NCBI GenBank assembly: GCA_005656395.1
Contig: SRSI01000031.1
Coordinates: forward strand, 744,001-808,000
Direction of reading: 5' to 3'
DNA length: 64,000 nucleotides
Source: Strongyloides papillosus
Taxonomy: Eukaryota > Nematoda > Chromadorea > Rhabditida > Strongyloididae
The notes beneath the pieces are model-generated. The model ran no database searches. It was not told the origin of the DNA and saw nothing but the letters and a program-made list of their open reading frames with translations. Positions 10,556-23,528 of the stretch are shown piece after piece (position 1 is the stretch's first letter; the number at the start of each line of letters is the position of its first letter). The translations under genes were made by a program, and so were the position numbers.

Positions 10556-12637
10556 ATGCTTATATTATGTCATGCAATATTATTAAATTTAATTTATTTA
10601 CAGCTTTATGCTCAAGATCTAACAAATAATAGTCATGCAATTACATCTAGTGATGTCAAGTTAACAATTGAAAATTTAAAAAGAAACGCAAGTATATCAG
10701 TCTGCCAAATTAAAAAATATCCAATAAATAAAAATTCTCAAGAATTAAGGTTACCACAAAACAATCCAACATGTTATAAAACATATATAAACAATTTTAT
10801 TATTATTAAGAATGGTTATATTAGATACAAATTTTTTAATCCCACTGTTACATGTAAATACCAGTGCAATTATCCAGACGGAGAGTCGGAAATTACTGTG
10901 GGAAAATGGAGAAATATTAATAGAGGTAAACCAAATTGTGATGTTTTTGAAGTTCAATGTACTACTACTTTTTGGCCTCATGTACTACTTTTTCAAGATT
11001 TGTATTTTCAAGTTGCTAAGAAAAAAATAGAAAAACCCAAAAAAGTAACATTTTTAAAAGATTCATATAATATAGCTAATATCAACAATAAATATAATGT
11101 TCATTTAATTGTAATAGATTCAGTATCACATTATATGGCTATGAGAGGATTAGAAAATACAATAGCATATTTAGAAAAAGAATATTCTGCTGCATTATTT
11201 AAGATGAACAATAAAATAGGGTCAAATTCTAGACCAAATGCCCATGGATTTTTATTAAATAGAAGAATATCTAGCTTACGGAATTTTTTAAACATAGAGA
11301 AAGTAAAACCTTCTGATTATATAACAATTGGAAAGAACGATTGTAATGAATATTTAGATGATCAACCATTTATAATAAATTATTATCGACAATTGAATTA
11401 TACTGTATTAAGTGGAGAAGATTCCAGTTATACTGCATTTACATCAAATAATTGTAAAGGATTTAAGAAACACTTCGCACATCATACGACACGGCCGTAT
11501 GCTTTAAAATTATTCAATCCAAAATATTCACAGTCTAACAAATTCTTGAGAATTCATGAAAGCAAATGTCTAGGTTATTCAAATTATCAATTTGATTATT
11601 TGATAAATTTTATGAAAACCTACAAAGATTTAAAGCAATTTACTTTTACATGGATTACACACATTGCTCATGATAAACTTACTGGACATTATCAATATGA
11701 TAACTATTTTAAAAGTTTTTTTAAAACAAACAAATATTTATTTGATAATGGTTTCCTTATTTTTATGGCAGATCATGGTTTTCGTACTGGAAAATATCGT
11801 TCTTCTGAGATAGGAGCATTTGAGGATAAAAATCCATTTCTTATTATATCACCGCCTAAAGAATTAAGAACAAACAGTAGTGAAGTTTTGAAAAATTTAA
11901 AAATAAATGCAAATAAGCATACATCACATTTTGATATATATGCTACAATGTTGGATATATTAACTGAAGGAAGTAGAACAAATTTTTCTAATATGTCTTA
12001 TTTTAATTTCACAAACATTGTTAAAAATGATACAATAAAAGGTAGTAGTTTATTAAGGGAATTAAATGAAAACAGAACTTGTTATTCAATGGAGATAACG
12101 TCTGAATATTGTTTGTGTAGAGAAAAGTTCACTAATTATGACGGAAGTTTATTACAGTTTAATGAAAGTAGTACGAGCACAACAAGAAATGATGATCCTC
12201 TTGTAAAAAATATAAAAAAACTTTTTGTTAATGTGCTAAATGATAAATTAAATAAGACTGGCTTAACGGAGTATTGTGAAATGCTGAGTGAAAATGAAAA
12301 TGGAGAGTTTAAATTACAATACTTGTATAACGAAGAAAAAAAAATTATATTTTATATTAAACAAGAAGTTTTACCAAAGGGTATATTTGAAGCATATTTA
12401 AATGAAGATGGTAAAATTATATCTGATAGCATTGAAAGGCTAGACCGATATGCAAAGTATGCTGAAGTATGTGTTCCAAATCATGCAGACAGAATGTTTT
12501 GTTACTGTAAAAACTTAATTAGTAAAGAATTAAAAGACCCACCAACCAAAAAGAAAGGTGATATGAATAGAATCTTTAATAAACCTCTTGAAGATATGAA
12601 AAATTTCATTAAAAAAGTATTTAAAATTAATTTATAA
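10556..12637 (+). CDS. DUF229 protein, alkaline phosphatase/sulfatase superfamily
   Basis: A single uninterrupted exon of 693 codons. I chose ATG 10556 because the longer frame starts only at a TTG (10538); the ATG is followed by a good signal peptide or anchor (MLILCHAILLNLIYLQ). The body matches nematode DUF229 proteins, which have the sulfatase/alkaline-phosphatase fold: VIDSVSHYMAMRGL (about 186-199; the IDS segment usually holds the metal and nucleophile region), a SRPNAHGFL block, TWITHIAHD with TGHYQYDNYF, and the metal-binding motif FMADHGFRTGKYR (ADHG at about 405-408). The C-terminal third has paired cysteines (YCLC, CYC). The protein would be lumenal or extracellular. Whether it is a working hydrolase is unknown for the family. 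It sits between two glycosyltransferase genes, in a region full of sulfotransferases. Confidence 0.85.
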   Translation: MLILCHAILLNLIYLQLYAQDLTNNSHAITSSDVKLTIENLKRNASISVCQIKKYPINKNSQELRLPQNNPTCYKTYINNFIIIKNGYIRYKFFNPTVTCKYQCNYPDGESEITVGKWRNINRGKPNCDVFEVQCTTTFWPHVLLFQDLYFQVAKKKIEKPKKVTFLKDSYNIANINNKYNVHLIVIDSVSHYMAMRGLENTIAYLEKEYSAALFKMNNKIGSNSRPNAHGFLLNRRISSLRNFLNIEKVKPSDYITIGKNDCNEYLDDQPFIINYYRQLNYTVLSGEDSSYTAFTSNNCKGFKKHFAHHTTRPYALKLFNPKYSQSNKFLRIHESKCLGYSNYQFDYLINFMKTYKDLKQFTFTWITHIAHDKLTGHYQYDNYFKSFFKTNKYLFDNGFLIFMADHGFRTGKYRSSEIGAFEDKNPFLIISPPKELRTNSSEVLKNLKINANKHTSHFDIYATMLDILTEGSRTNFSNMSYFNFTNIVKNDTIKGSSLLRELNENRTCYSMEITSEYCLCREKFTNYDGSLLQFNESSTSTTRNDDPLVKNIKKLFVNVLNDKLNKTGLTEYCEMLSENENGEFKLQYLYNEEKKIIFYIKQEVLPKGIFEAYLNEDGKIISDSIERLDRYAKYAEVCVPNHADRMFCYCKNLISKELKDPPTKKKGDMNRIFNKPLEDMKNFIKKVFKINL

Positions 12638-14826
12638 AATTAATATAAATGATTAAAATCTTTATTATGAAATTCTCAATACTTATTTAATTTAAAAATA
12701 TTTCCTATAATTTATTATTTACTTATCTGTTAACGTAAGATTAATAAATAAAATAAATAAATTTTTTGTTGTAAGATTTTGAATTGTTAGTTTTTATTTA
12801 CTCCATTTGAAAAATATCAATAAAAAAATCATGTTCACAATGGCATTTCTAAATCTTTTCATAAATTTATATAAAGTGTGTCATTATCATTCTTTGATTT
12901 ACGGGAGTATTTTCACTATCATACTTTGATACCAAATTTTCTATTCGCAGAAGTTTCATTGTAATTATAATCCTAATATGGAAATAATTAAATAATATAA
13001 ACTTTGTGATTTTTCAAAAATCCTATAACAATAAGATTCTTTGAGATTTACATTATGTAAGACAAGTAATTTAATATTTGGCACAAATTTACTACTATTG
13101 TTACTACATCTTCAGTCAATTTAAAGTCATAGGAAATATTATATTTTGAAGTCCTTACAATTATTAATATTGGAAATGAATGGTAGTATAGGAGTTATAA
13201 TACTTTGTAAGTTTTTATTTTTTAGAAAACTTGAAATATACAAAATCATATTCGAAGGAATTTACATTAAAAATCAAGCGAAACCGCTGCTTCCCTTATA
13301 TAATTATTTGAATTAATTTTTTCCTCTATTTCATTAAAAGAAAACATTTGTTCTTCGTAACTAGAATTGTTTATATTATAACAACAAAAAAAAATACTAT
13401 TTCTTTAAATGTATTTTTCACCACAAGGTAATTTTTATTAATACTATATTCGTAATATTTGCATTGAAAATTTTTATATTTATTTAGATATTGTAAAAGT
13501 TTTTGATTTATTTAAATATCAATTAGATAAATATTTATATAAAAAATAACGATTCTTTTCTAATTACTTCAACACCAAATTAAATTATTTGTCCATTTCG
13601 ATTTTTTTGCACAATTATTAGTACAATTAAATAAAGAAAATTTTTAATAATTAAAAAATAAAATGTTTACTATTCTCTGCTTAGTGTGTTTTAAAAATAA
13701 TAGTAAAAAGTTATAGAAAAATAGTTTTCTAAATAAGGATATAGATAGAAACGAAATTTCAGATGGAGAGAATATTATTACTTTTAAAATCAGTATGAAA
13801 AGTATATATATTTCAATTCAAAATATCCAAGAAAATGACACTCTTTTTCGACTTAAATGTTCCCTTTTATCTAATATATAGTAAAGAAAATAAATTAAAA
13901 TTAATTATTCTTTTTTTTCTATCAATAATTCTTGTATTAAAAAAAATGGAAAAATGCGTAAGAATTTATAGCGTCAAGAAGCCTTATTTTTTATAGGTTT
14001 CAAACATTTTCATATATTTATTAGTGATTTGTAAAAATATATTTAAGGATAAGAAATGGTATTTTAATAAAATGTCAATTTATTTGTTGTTATTTAAACT
14101 TTTTATTGTTCTCGTTAAACAGTAATAATTTGTTTATACTTTTTATCTATGCACTTATAAAAAAGACAATAATCGTATTTAAAATAATAATAAATTTAAC
14201 TGTTATATAAATAATCTTCTCTTAAATTGTGGTTGCTTCTTTGTATCAATTGTTATGATTCACCATCAACTTTCTTTTCTGTTATTATCAAAATAATTTT
14301 ATAAAATTTTATAATTAATTCAAATACGTTTCCAAAGTCGAAAGGTTATCATATGAAATTTAAAATTTGTTTCTTTATTATTAAAAATTATTTGTTATAG
14401 AAAAATTACCATCTTATGTAGGTAGAACACATTAGAAAGGAAAAAGGTAAAAAAAACTTTACAAAACTTCATTATCATTTCAATAAAAATTAAATATTAT
14501 GAATTCGACAGTATTTCGAAATATTTCATACTTTTTGCAAAAAAAATAACGGAAAAGATGATTTTAAAAAGTGGAAACATAACTTTACATACTTCTTAAT
14601 AATAATATTATTATATGATATATAAATGTAGTAAAGCTTATTAGAATTTTAATAATCTTTTTATACCCTAAATTATATATTTATTCTTGATTAGTTTTAT
14701 AATAGAATTATTTAAAAAAAAAAGTTATGAATAGTTTTTCATTCTCAATATATAAATATCAAATTGAGAATATTTCTTTCACAAACAAGAAAGACTATTT
14801 TTTCTAATTACTAACCTTTTAATAAA
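12638..14826. other. Intergenic, no gene seen
   Basis: About 2.2 kb of AT-rich DNA. AATAAA-type signals near 12736-12760 could end the DUF229 transcript. No exon, RNA gene or repeat that I can support. Confidence 0.5.
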
Positions 14827-16520
14827 ATGAAAATAGTTGCAGGAGAGGAGAGAGAAAACGTAGTAGTGATGGACAAAGAGAGGGCTGATACTAAGAAGAG
14901 ATCCTCTAAAGATGAGACAACAGAGAATTTTAATAAGTATGAATTTTATTTTCAACAAACTGCTTATTTCTTATTCCATAATATATATACTTCTTTTTTA
15001 TATATTTTTCTTCATTTTTTTAGGATAATGGAAGGAAGGAGTACTGATTGGTATTCAATTTATATGACATATACAATGATGTTATTATCAGGAATACAAT
15101 TAACTATATATTATACATCAGTTTGGCCATATATTTTATTATTAAATCCATCTTCACAAATAAGTTTACTTGGTTATGTTATTGCATCTTTTTCATTAGG
15201 GCAAGCAATTGGTTCACCAATTTTTGGCGGTATTGCAACAAAATTAAAGTCTAATAAAATACCAATAACTATCGGTTTAATAATTGTTATTATCGGTAAT
15301 ATAATATATGCATTTTTACCAGATTTGCCCAAAGATAATATAATTTATTGGATATGTTTATCAAGAATTTTGGTTGGTATTGGATCTGGTACTAATGGTG
15401 TTTTGAGATCATATTGCGTTACAGCTTGTATACCAAGTGATAGAAGGAGAGTTGTAGCATTATCAATAGCATCATTTGTCATGGGTGTAACTATTGGACC
15501 AGTTCTTCAAGCATTATTTACACCTTTAGGGACAGGAAATAATAAGTATCTTATCTTTACGATAAATATGTTTACAATGCCAGCAATAATAATGTCAATT
15601 ATTTATATTCTTGGTATTACATATTTTTGGTTAAGGTTTAAAGAAACGTTTATTGGTTTTGAAGTGGTTTCATCGTCAGATAATCTTGAAGATTGTAAAG
15701 AAAATAATAAAATCGAGTTGCCTAAATTTGATAATATTGCTGTTATTGTATGTATAATAGTAATGTTTGTTCAATCATCAGTTTCAACAAATATTGAAGC
15801 TGTAGCAACACCATTATCTATAGCAATGTATAATTGGAATGATGCCGAAGCTGTTTTATATAATGGTCTACTTATAGCAGCTTCAGCAGTTATTAGTTTT
15901 AGTAATTATATGATGCAGGCATTTACTTTTGTTCATAATATGTAAGTAATTATTATTTTATTAAATATTTTTTTAGCGATCAAAGAAAACTTTTAATATT
16001 TGGATTAAGTGTTTTCTTTCTTCATCATACTTTAAATTATCCGTGGAGTTTTTATTCGGGTAAACTTGATTACATACCAACAGATGAAAATGGAACAGAA
16101 TTTTCAACAGCAGATTTTGGTGGTTGTTCACATAAATATGAATGGTGTAGTTATATTAGTCGTGTACCTTTATTAGTTTATTGTATTACAATGATTGTAT
16201 GTTTGGGTTTTGGTTTTCCATACACAGCGGCTCCAAACAATACATTATATGCTGATATTCTTGGTCCTAGAAGACAGGGATTAATGCAAGGTATATTTGA
16301 ATTATTTGGTTCTATTGCTCGAATGGTTGGACCACTTATTGGAACGTATGTTTAAATAATATTAAATAAAACATTTTATAATAATAATTTTATTTACAGT
16401 TATCTTTTTAACATATCAGGTCCTGTGTATGTAATGATGCTTCAAGGATTACTAATCCTCTTAGCGATAGCTTTAATATTAATATTTTATAAACGATTAA
16501 TCCCATTAAAAATTGCATAA
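14827..16520 (+). CDS. Major facilitator transporter, MFSD8/CLN7-like
   Basis: Four exons (14827-14936, 15024-15941, 15977-16345, 16400-16520) give 505 residues; the first intron is 87 nt, a multiple of three without stops. The protein is a 12-helix MFS carrier of the CLN7/MFSD8 lysosomal type. The DWYSIY entry to helix 1, the motif-A-like loop GGIATKLKSNK between helices 2 and 3, a large lumenal loop with cysteines in the C-terminal half (YIPTDENGTE...GGCSHKYEWC) and the signature LGPRRQGLMQGIF fit MFSD8 proteins. The N-terminal cytosolic tail is charged (EERENVVVMDKERADTKKRSS). Family members sit in lysosomal membranes; vertebrate CLN7 has been described as a chloride channel and is mutated in a neuronal ceroid lipofuscinosis. 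A divergent paralogue follows 113 bp downstream on the same strand. Confidence 0.85.
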
Positions 16521-16633
16521 GTTAACTTAAATAGAATTTGTTATGTTAATTTAAATTTTTTTTGTTGTTTATGATAAAATAAAAAGAATTTTTACTATTT
16601 GAAATCATAATTTTTTTTATATATTTTAACGAT

Positions 16634-18229
16634 ATGGTTAAAGTTAAAGAAAAGAGTTCAGATATTCATATTTTAAAAATAAATATATTACCTGGATTCA
16701 ATGGAATATTAGAAACTAAAGAATATAAGTTAGTTATTATTTATATATATTTGTTATTAACATTTTCTTTTTGTAGAAAACATGAAGTCAATAGTGATTG
16801 GAGATCAATTATTTTAATATATTTATTGATATTTTTACTTGGAACTCAATTTTCATTATTTAATATAACTGTATTTCCATATTTTTCTTTCCTTGATCCG
16901 TATGCTGAATTTCGTACATTCATTTTTATTATGATTTATCATATATTAGGACAAGCAATTGGAACAGTATTTTTTGGTTATGTTAGTGTACGAATTAAGT
17001 CATACAATAAGATTTTTCTAATGGCTATTGGATATTTGATATTTGGAAACATTTTATATCTTTTTTTATCATTATTTCCTATATTTTTTGTTCAATACAT
17101 CCTTTCAATATCACGATACATAACTGGGTATGGTTGTGGGATAATAGGTTCTGCATATGCTTATTGTATAGGAGCTTCAAAAAATGAAGATAAAAAAATT
17201 GTAATCTATTTTTCCATTACGTCATACATTACTGGAGTTGCGACAGGACATTTATTATTTTCATTATTTCGTACATATGACATGCCAACTAAAGTATATT
17301 TTTGTCATCTTCTTGTTACAAAAGAATCACTTCCAAGTCTTCTAATGTCTTGTTTGTATTTTGTTTATCTTCTAATATATTTATACTCATTTAAGGAAAG
17401 CTTTTTTGGCGATGAGTATGATAAAAATACAACTCTTGAAAAATATGTTGAGACTCTTTTTAAAGTTGGTAGCATAAAAAAAGTTTCAATTTTAGCTTAC
17501 AATTGGTTTCTTATTAGTATAATGTTTTATACATATGAATCATTTCCAATTTATTGGACTGAGCTTGATATGCTTTTAAAAAAATCATGGAAAATATTGA
17601 CATTTGAAGTAATAACTGGAATGATTTTTATGACAGCTATTTTCACAACACTTTTAATAGCTTTACCACCATTAAAAAAATTGTAAGTTTATCAAAAATA
17701 ATAGAAAATATATTAATTTACAGAAAACCACATACATTGATTGTCTTTGGATTCTTTTTATTAATTATATACAATTTATTTAATTATCCTTTGCCGTTTT
17801 ATGACAATTCTGTTGGAAAACTTCAATTAAATTCAACATTCAAGAACATCTATTCATTTAACGGAAACCAAAATGTTCCTTTTGAAATTTATGTTCTTTC
17901 TTCAATATTTTGTCTTGGTATTGGTTTATCTACTATCCTTGGACCAACTTTATTTGAATATTCAAAACTTTTAGGAAGAAAAAGGCCAAGTTTTATGATA
18001 AATATGCTTCAATTGATTGGTTGTTTTGCTCAACTTTTATCACTTATCATGATTTTGTAAGTTTAACTAGTTGGTAATAATAAATTTTTATATTTTTAGA
18101 ATTATTGAACATTATAATGTGTCTCATTTCTATATGGTTATTTTTGGATTTCTTTCACTTATAGCCTTAATTATCAATATGTTTTTTTACCAGGATACTT
18201 TTGAAACACAGATGAGTGATGATAATTAA
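16634..18229 (+). CDS. Divergent MFSD8/CLN7-like transporter, tandem paralogue
   Basis: Four exons (16634-16728, 16777-17682, 17724-18056, 18100-18229) give 487 residues. Intron positions match the upstream paralogue, showing tandem duplication. The helix pattern and the DWRSI, GQAIGTVFFGYVSVRIKSYNK and NYPLPFYDNS segments align with it. The copy has diverged: the LGPRRQG signature has become LLGRKRPS, and the lumenal cysteine-containing loop is reduced. It may have lost or changed its transport role, but the frame is intact through all four exons. Only 113 bp separate it from the upstream stop codon, so co-transcription with trans-splicing is possible. Confidence 0.8.
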
Positions 18230-18381
18230 ATCTTCTAGTAAATAAATATTTTATAAAGTTTTAAAAAATTTGTCAAAATATTTCTTTTATTTAAAATTAT
18301 CTATGTAATTAATTTAATTGTCTATCCAAAAGTATAAATATTTTTGTTAAATATTAAATAGTTTATATTTCTTACTATAAA

Positions 18382-19404
18382 TTAAAATGAGTTGCTTAAT
18401 GTAGTTGAATTGTTTGAATTATTTTTAGGCGATTGGTAACATCCACTGGGGAGATCATAATTAAATTCAATGAAATCATGATAAAATATTGCACATACTT
18501 TTTTAAGTAGAGTAATATTATTATATAAACTATCTTTGTAAAGTTTTGTAGCTTCTCTTGAATTGGTAGTATGCTCTGTTTTTATAGAATACATCTTATC
18601 ATAAAGAAAAGTTAAATGTTTTTTTGGAACATGTGCTTTATCTAAATGATTAATAATAGTTTTATAGAAAGAACTCTTATTTGAAGATGGATATTTTATG
18701 TATGTGTAGTAAGGTTTGAATTTATAATATGCACATTGCCTAAAAAATTTTTAAAATTTATTTTTATAAATACTTTAAGTTAAAACGTACCAAGTTTGAG
18801 GATAGAAATGATAATCGTGAAATTGATTTGGAATCATTTTATTTTTAGCTACTTTCCATAATTCTTTTTGAAGTTTGCTAACAAAACAACTAAAATTTCT
18901 TCCACATCCATAACAATAATCTTCATTTGGCTTAAGATATATTCTAAAATAACATAATTGCATAAAACCACTAATTAATCTATCAATAGGATTTCTGACA
19001 ATCATTAGCATTTGGTAATTCTTAAACATATTTTTAACTCCTCCAGCTCTATAAGTTTTCTGCATTATACTTAAACTTTCGTGACGATGTGTCCTTTGAC
19101 ATTCACCAAACTTAAATTTTTTTTTATTGCTATTATTTAAAAAACAAAAAATTCTGTCTATCATTGAACTAAAATTTTTGCCAATCATACATAAACCCAG
19201 TTTGTATTTAGGTGATGCTAAATATTCCTTTTTGTCGACACTTGGAAATGATTTATGAATCATTGGAATTGGTAATGTTTCATTTATTTTTTCTTCATCT
19301 CTGATAACTGCCTTTTTGTTATGATGCTTTTTTCCTTCTGTTTCATAAGATATACTTAGAAATGTTACAATAAAAAATATTAGAATATTTCGGTTTTTGA
19401 GCAT
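18382..19404 (-). CDS. Chondroitin 4-sulfotransferase-like protein (Sulfotransfer_2)
   Basis: Exon 1 is 19404-18791 and exon 2 is 18739-18382 (intron GTACG...TTTAG), encoding 323 residues. The N-terminus (LIFFIVTFLSISY) is a signal peptide or type II anchor, so it would act in the Golgi on glycans. The nematode carbohydrate sulfotransferase family is recognised by LGLCMIGKNFSSMIDRIFC (5'-PAPS region, IGKNFSS at 74-80), VRNPIDRLISGFMQLCYFR (3'-phosphate region, 136-154), the EDYCYGCGRNFSCFV cysteine pair, NQFHDYHFYPQTWQC across the splice junction, and TEHTTNSREATKLY near the C-terminus. The family is greatly expanded in nematodes and acceptors are mostly unknown. It is convergent with the MFS pair (152 bp between stops). 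A close paralogue lies at 30847-31831 on the other strand. Confidence 0.87.
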
Positions 19405-20852
19405 TTTTTTTATCTTTTTAATAAGATAAAGTAATTTTCTATAATATCATTTTAACAATTAAGAAAAAAATGAACATGTAAATGTAGATATATGGGGATA
19501 TCGGTGTCCCACAAAAATTAGCTGATAAACATGTAATTCTTCTTTTAAAATATACGTATGCTTACGAAATTTTATTTTAGCACCGAAGCCCTCATGGAAC
19601 ACCCAGAAAGCTCATGCCATCGTAATATAATATGGAACAATCAAAAAAATAAGTATATGTATAACAGCTCCTATATTTATGTAACTTTTTCAAGGTTTCT
19701 TGATATGCTCAACCTGTTACTTCAATTCTAATAAAAAGCTTTTTTATCCAACGAATTTATAAAAACCAGAATAACCAAAAAAGCGATAAGATATATATTC
19801 TTACATAACTGTTTCATATATAAACAATAAATATTTGAACAATTTTATAATATAAGAATTCATAGTTGCTATATGGTAAATTTAATTTCTAAAAGAATTT
19901 GATAACATTTTAGAAATATTTATTGGTTCTTTTGAATTTTATCTAAAAGCATTTACTTTAATTAATTAGCCATTATTTTTAAAAATTTTACTGTGTTAGA
20001 AATGCATTTAAATTTTGAAGTTTGTTTATTAATTCTAATTATTATAAATACATTAGTTATACATATGTATTTATTGAGAAAAATATTTTGTCCAAAGTTT
20101 TTACTTTTTATTTAATATAAAAACAAAGAAACAGATTTTAAAAATTACAAAGCACACTTTTTGAAAGGAAAAACTAGTTTGTAAATGTAACATTTTCCGA
20201 AACAAATAAAAAAAATTTCTTGCATATTAAATTTAATTTAACAATTAATAATGATTTAAACAAATTTATTAAGTTACCACGATACTGGTATTAATAAGTG
20301 TCAAACAGGTTGATTGTTAATATTTTAAATATTACGTTATTATTACTATATTAAGGCAAAATAACGTGTAAAGTCATATAAAAAAAATTTCTTATTAATA
20401 AAATAATTTTGATGAGAATTTTGGAATACTTTTTTGAAGAAATTAAATAAAATATTCAACTTTATCATCAAAATTATCAGAAAAGATTATTAAAGATATT
20501 AAGAATTTAAGGGATTTATAATTGTATTATTAATTTTTATTCAGAAAGATTTAGTAATATTTAAAGATTTTTCTTATATATTCATGATTTTTTAATTTAA
20601 AAACTCATGACTTTTTGACGAATAGTATATTAGTTTTAATTCTATTTTCTGCTTAATTTGTTTTATCAAGATAATATAACAATAAATTACTGAAAAGTAG
20701 CATTTAACAAATAAATACTTTTCTGTTTATCATTAAGCTATATACTCGTTAAAGATCGAATTAATCTAAAAATTTAAAAGATTCCAAAACTTTTGTTTAT
20801 ATTTTATTAAAATAAATTTAATGCAAAAAAAAAACAATAATATATAAATAAA
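19405..20852. other. Intergenic with one GC-richer island
   Basis: No exon is supported. At about 19490-19640 the composition rises, with GGGATATCGGTGTCCC (an imperfect palindrome around 19495-19511) and a stretch GCACCGAAGCCCTCATGG (about 19581-19598). This may be a relic of a repeat or an RNA gene; I cannot name it. The rest is plain AT-rich DNA. Confidence 0.35.
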
Positions 20853-22304
20853 TTAGAATGGAACAAATATTCTTTCCATATTGCATTGTTCTTCACCATA
20901 TATCCAATTTTCTAATTTTGACACATATTTTTTACTTTCTTCATAGTCAAAATAACATATGTATTTTTTTGGTTTATAGCGATCAGTAATTTTTAAACTA
21001 TTAGCAAGTTTAACATCATAGTTAAATTTAAGAGTGCCATTCATAATTTTTTCTTTAATTTCATTATAATGTTTGGCAATTACTAAACGTTCATTCTCAT
21101 CAAAAAGTAGTGCTTTTGGAATTTTCCTTTTTCCTTTAACATTTACAGTTACATAATTTGGACGGGCATGTAAAACAAGAGCTACTTTATTGTTTACCTA
21201 AAATTATTGTTTTAATTTATTTATTACATTCATTTAAATTACCCTGTATAGTTGTTTTGTTGAAGTACCAACTGGCATATGATAACCAATCATATCTACT
21301 TTGCTTGTTCTTACAACGGATTTACCCTCTTTATTAATAGTATCTTTGTAATAATAATATCGTTGGGCAAATCTAAAAGTTTCAGTTATTTTTCTATGTG
21401 TATATGATGCTCTAACATTCTTGAAATTAACTGATTTTAAGTATGGTCTTAATTTTACTTCTTTTTCAACAAAATCATATACATGTTGTGTTTTGTTTTT
21501 AAAGAAGTGTATGTACTCATCTGAATCCATTGCTAAGACATATTTTGTATTTTTACTGTACATACAACTATTAAGGTAAACTTTACCACCAAATCCAAAA
21601 ATAAATGGTTCAATATTTTTTCCTTTTTGTTTAGGAAGTGCTGGTGTTGGTATTAAAGTAACTAAACCAAGATCTTTATAATAATTAATAAGTTTAAAAA
21701 CATTTGAAGACATTCCTCTATAATGAATAACAATATGGACATTGCTTTGCTTTCTCCAATATTCTAAAAATGTAAACATTTGTATCCAATTATTATACCA
21801 ATAAAGTGTTGGTGTACAAATAGTAATACCATCATACACTTCACTATTTGCTGCTTCAGAAGAAAGTTTAAATACTCTTTTTTTCTTACTTCCATTGTCA
21901 ATAATTGTAATATTTTCTCTATTGACTAATAAATTTCTCGGAATATTGAAATCAACATAAAATATTTCTAAACGACAATTGATATATTTCAATGCACAAA
22001 ACGAATATTGCATAATTTTAACAATACCATTAAATTTTTTTCCACCAATATCAGCAATTAAATATTCTTTTCTTGGATTTCTTGTATATTTGTTATCGCA
22101 ATAAGCAACCATAAATCCCTTAACTGTTGCATATTTTGATGCATAATAGTTTTTTGGTACTACATGAAAACTATAAATATGTAATGAATCATAATTAGCA
22201 GTATTATTTGTTATGAAACGGGTATTTTTTAAGTGACAATTTGAGGCATTAACTATTAATATTTGGTAAAGAAATAGTAATGGCAATAATATTTTTATCA
22301 TCAT
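20853..22304 (-). CDS. Glycosyltransferase family 92 (DUF23) protein, paralogue
   Basis: Exon 1 is 22304-21243 and exon 2 is 21197-20853 (45-nt intron, phase 0), encoding 468 residues. It starts with a signal peptide (MMIKILLPLLFLYQILIVNA); a second Met follows directly, so the start could be 22301. GT92 features are the same as in the gene at 6984-8433: TICTPTLYWYNNWIQMF (161-177), EYWRKQSNVHIVIHYRGMSSNVF, DSDE at 260-263 as the DxD-like site, and LHARPNY at the start of exon 2. The same intron site and near-identical length show the two are duplicates, now about 12 kb apart with unrelated genes between. Predicted Golgi or secreted galactosyltransferase-type enzyme; specificity unknown. Confidence 0.88.
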
Positions 22305-23230
22305 CTGAAAAAAAAAGAAATATTATTTAATTAATAGTAAAAAAATGATTATATTAATAAATATTATAATGTATATTTAAAATATTAAATGTTTATAAAA
22401 ACAAAATTTAAATAATCAGAAAAAGTAAGGTGTAATTGTAAAAGACCTGTTTTTTTATATTCTGTTGAGTAGTCATTTAAGAAAATACAAATTAAATTTT
22501 ACTTTTTGTTACATACTTTTAATTCACCAGATAATTTAAATAAAAACGATATAACAGATTTATTATTATATCTGGAAATGTAACTGTACATATAATTTAA
22601 AAGCAATATTTGATATAAATAAAAACATAGAAAAAAAGAAAATGAATTAAATGATGTAATGAATGGTAAGTTTAAATCATATAAAATAATTTGAAATATT
22701 TTCATATCCTAAACCTTTTTTCGTGAAATATAAATCTTCATACAAAATTAGATAGCCTATAATAATTTATGATACTCTTTTTTGATATTAATATAGCATA
22801 CAATATAATGTATCAAAATTGTAGACAATCTACAGTAAAAAAATAAATTATTTTTTTATATGATTACTCGATTAAAAAGCTTAGAGATTTTTTTAAATAG
22901 AAAATTTTGTGTTTTTAATTGTCAATGGTATTAGCTTCTAATAAATTAACGAAATAAAACATATTTAAAATACATGAACATTGAAATTCATATTTTTATA
23001 GTAGAAAATTTTATTGTTTCTTCGTTTAACAATTTTTGATAAATTATGCTTTAAAATGTAAATCAAGCTTTTAAGGATGTAACAAAGATAAAGATAGTAA
23101 GTGATGTAACTTTTTTTAAAATCAAACATAAATAGTATCAAAGTACAAAAAATTATTTTTAACTTGAAATTGTTCTTAATGAATATAACTAGATTTTATA
23201 TACCATATATTAAATTAAATTTATTTGCAA
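22305..23230. other. Intergenic, no gene seen
   Basis: AT-rich sequence upstream of the minus-strand GT92 gene. An open stretch at 22499-22705 (minus) is hydrophobic and low in complexity, and I do not accept it as a gene. Confidence 0.45.
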
Positions 23231-23528
23231 TATACAAGATATACTAGATTTCGATCCTTGGAAAATTACATTTAAAACTTTGCATATATTTTAGGTACAA
23301 ATGTAATATTATAGTCATTAAACTTGCGTCAAATATTTTATCAATTACACATAAGAAATTAGATTCTGGGTAGAATTAGGAATCTTCAGAATAGTAGTAC
23401 ATTTTTGGACTTTAAATTAATGTCGTATTTTTATGTATATAAATATTCTTATGATTCTTACTAATTATAAAAGACCAACATCTTTTTTACGTATTCCTAA
23501 AGTGTCGTGACCATACAAGTTCAATAAC
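23231..23528 (+). repeat. Left arm of a long inverted repeat
   Basis: This 298-bp arm is the reverse complement of 25733-26028 at roughly 80-85 percent identity by eye. Shared blocks include TAGATTTCGATCC, TAGTCATTAAACTTGCGTCA, AATCTTCAGAATAGTAGTAC, AAGACCAACATCTTTT and CCTAAAGTGTCGTGA. Weaker inverted similarity continues inward (23670-23705 against 25078-25112). It may be the terminal arm of a DNA element or an old foldback sequence. Confidence 0.75.

Noticed and set aside
10751..11030. Open frames on both strands within the DUF229 gene
   Set aside because: Shadows of a gene with recognisable catalytic-fold motifs.
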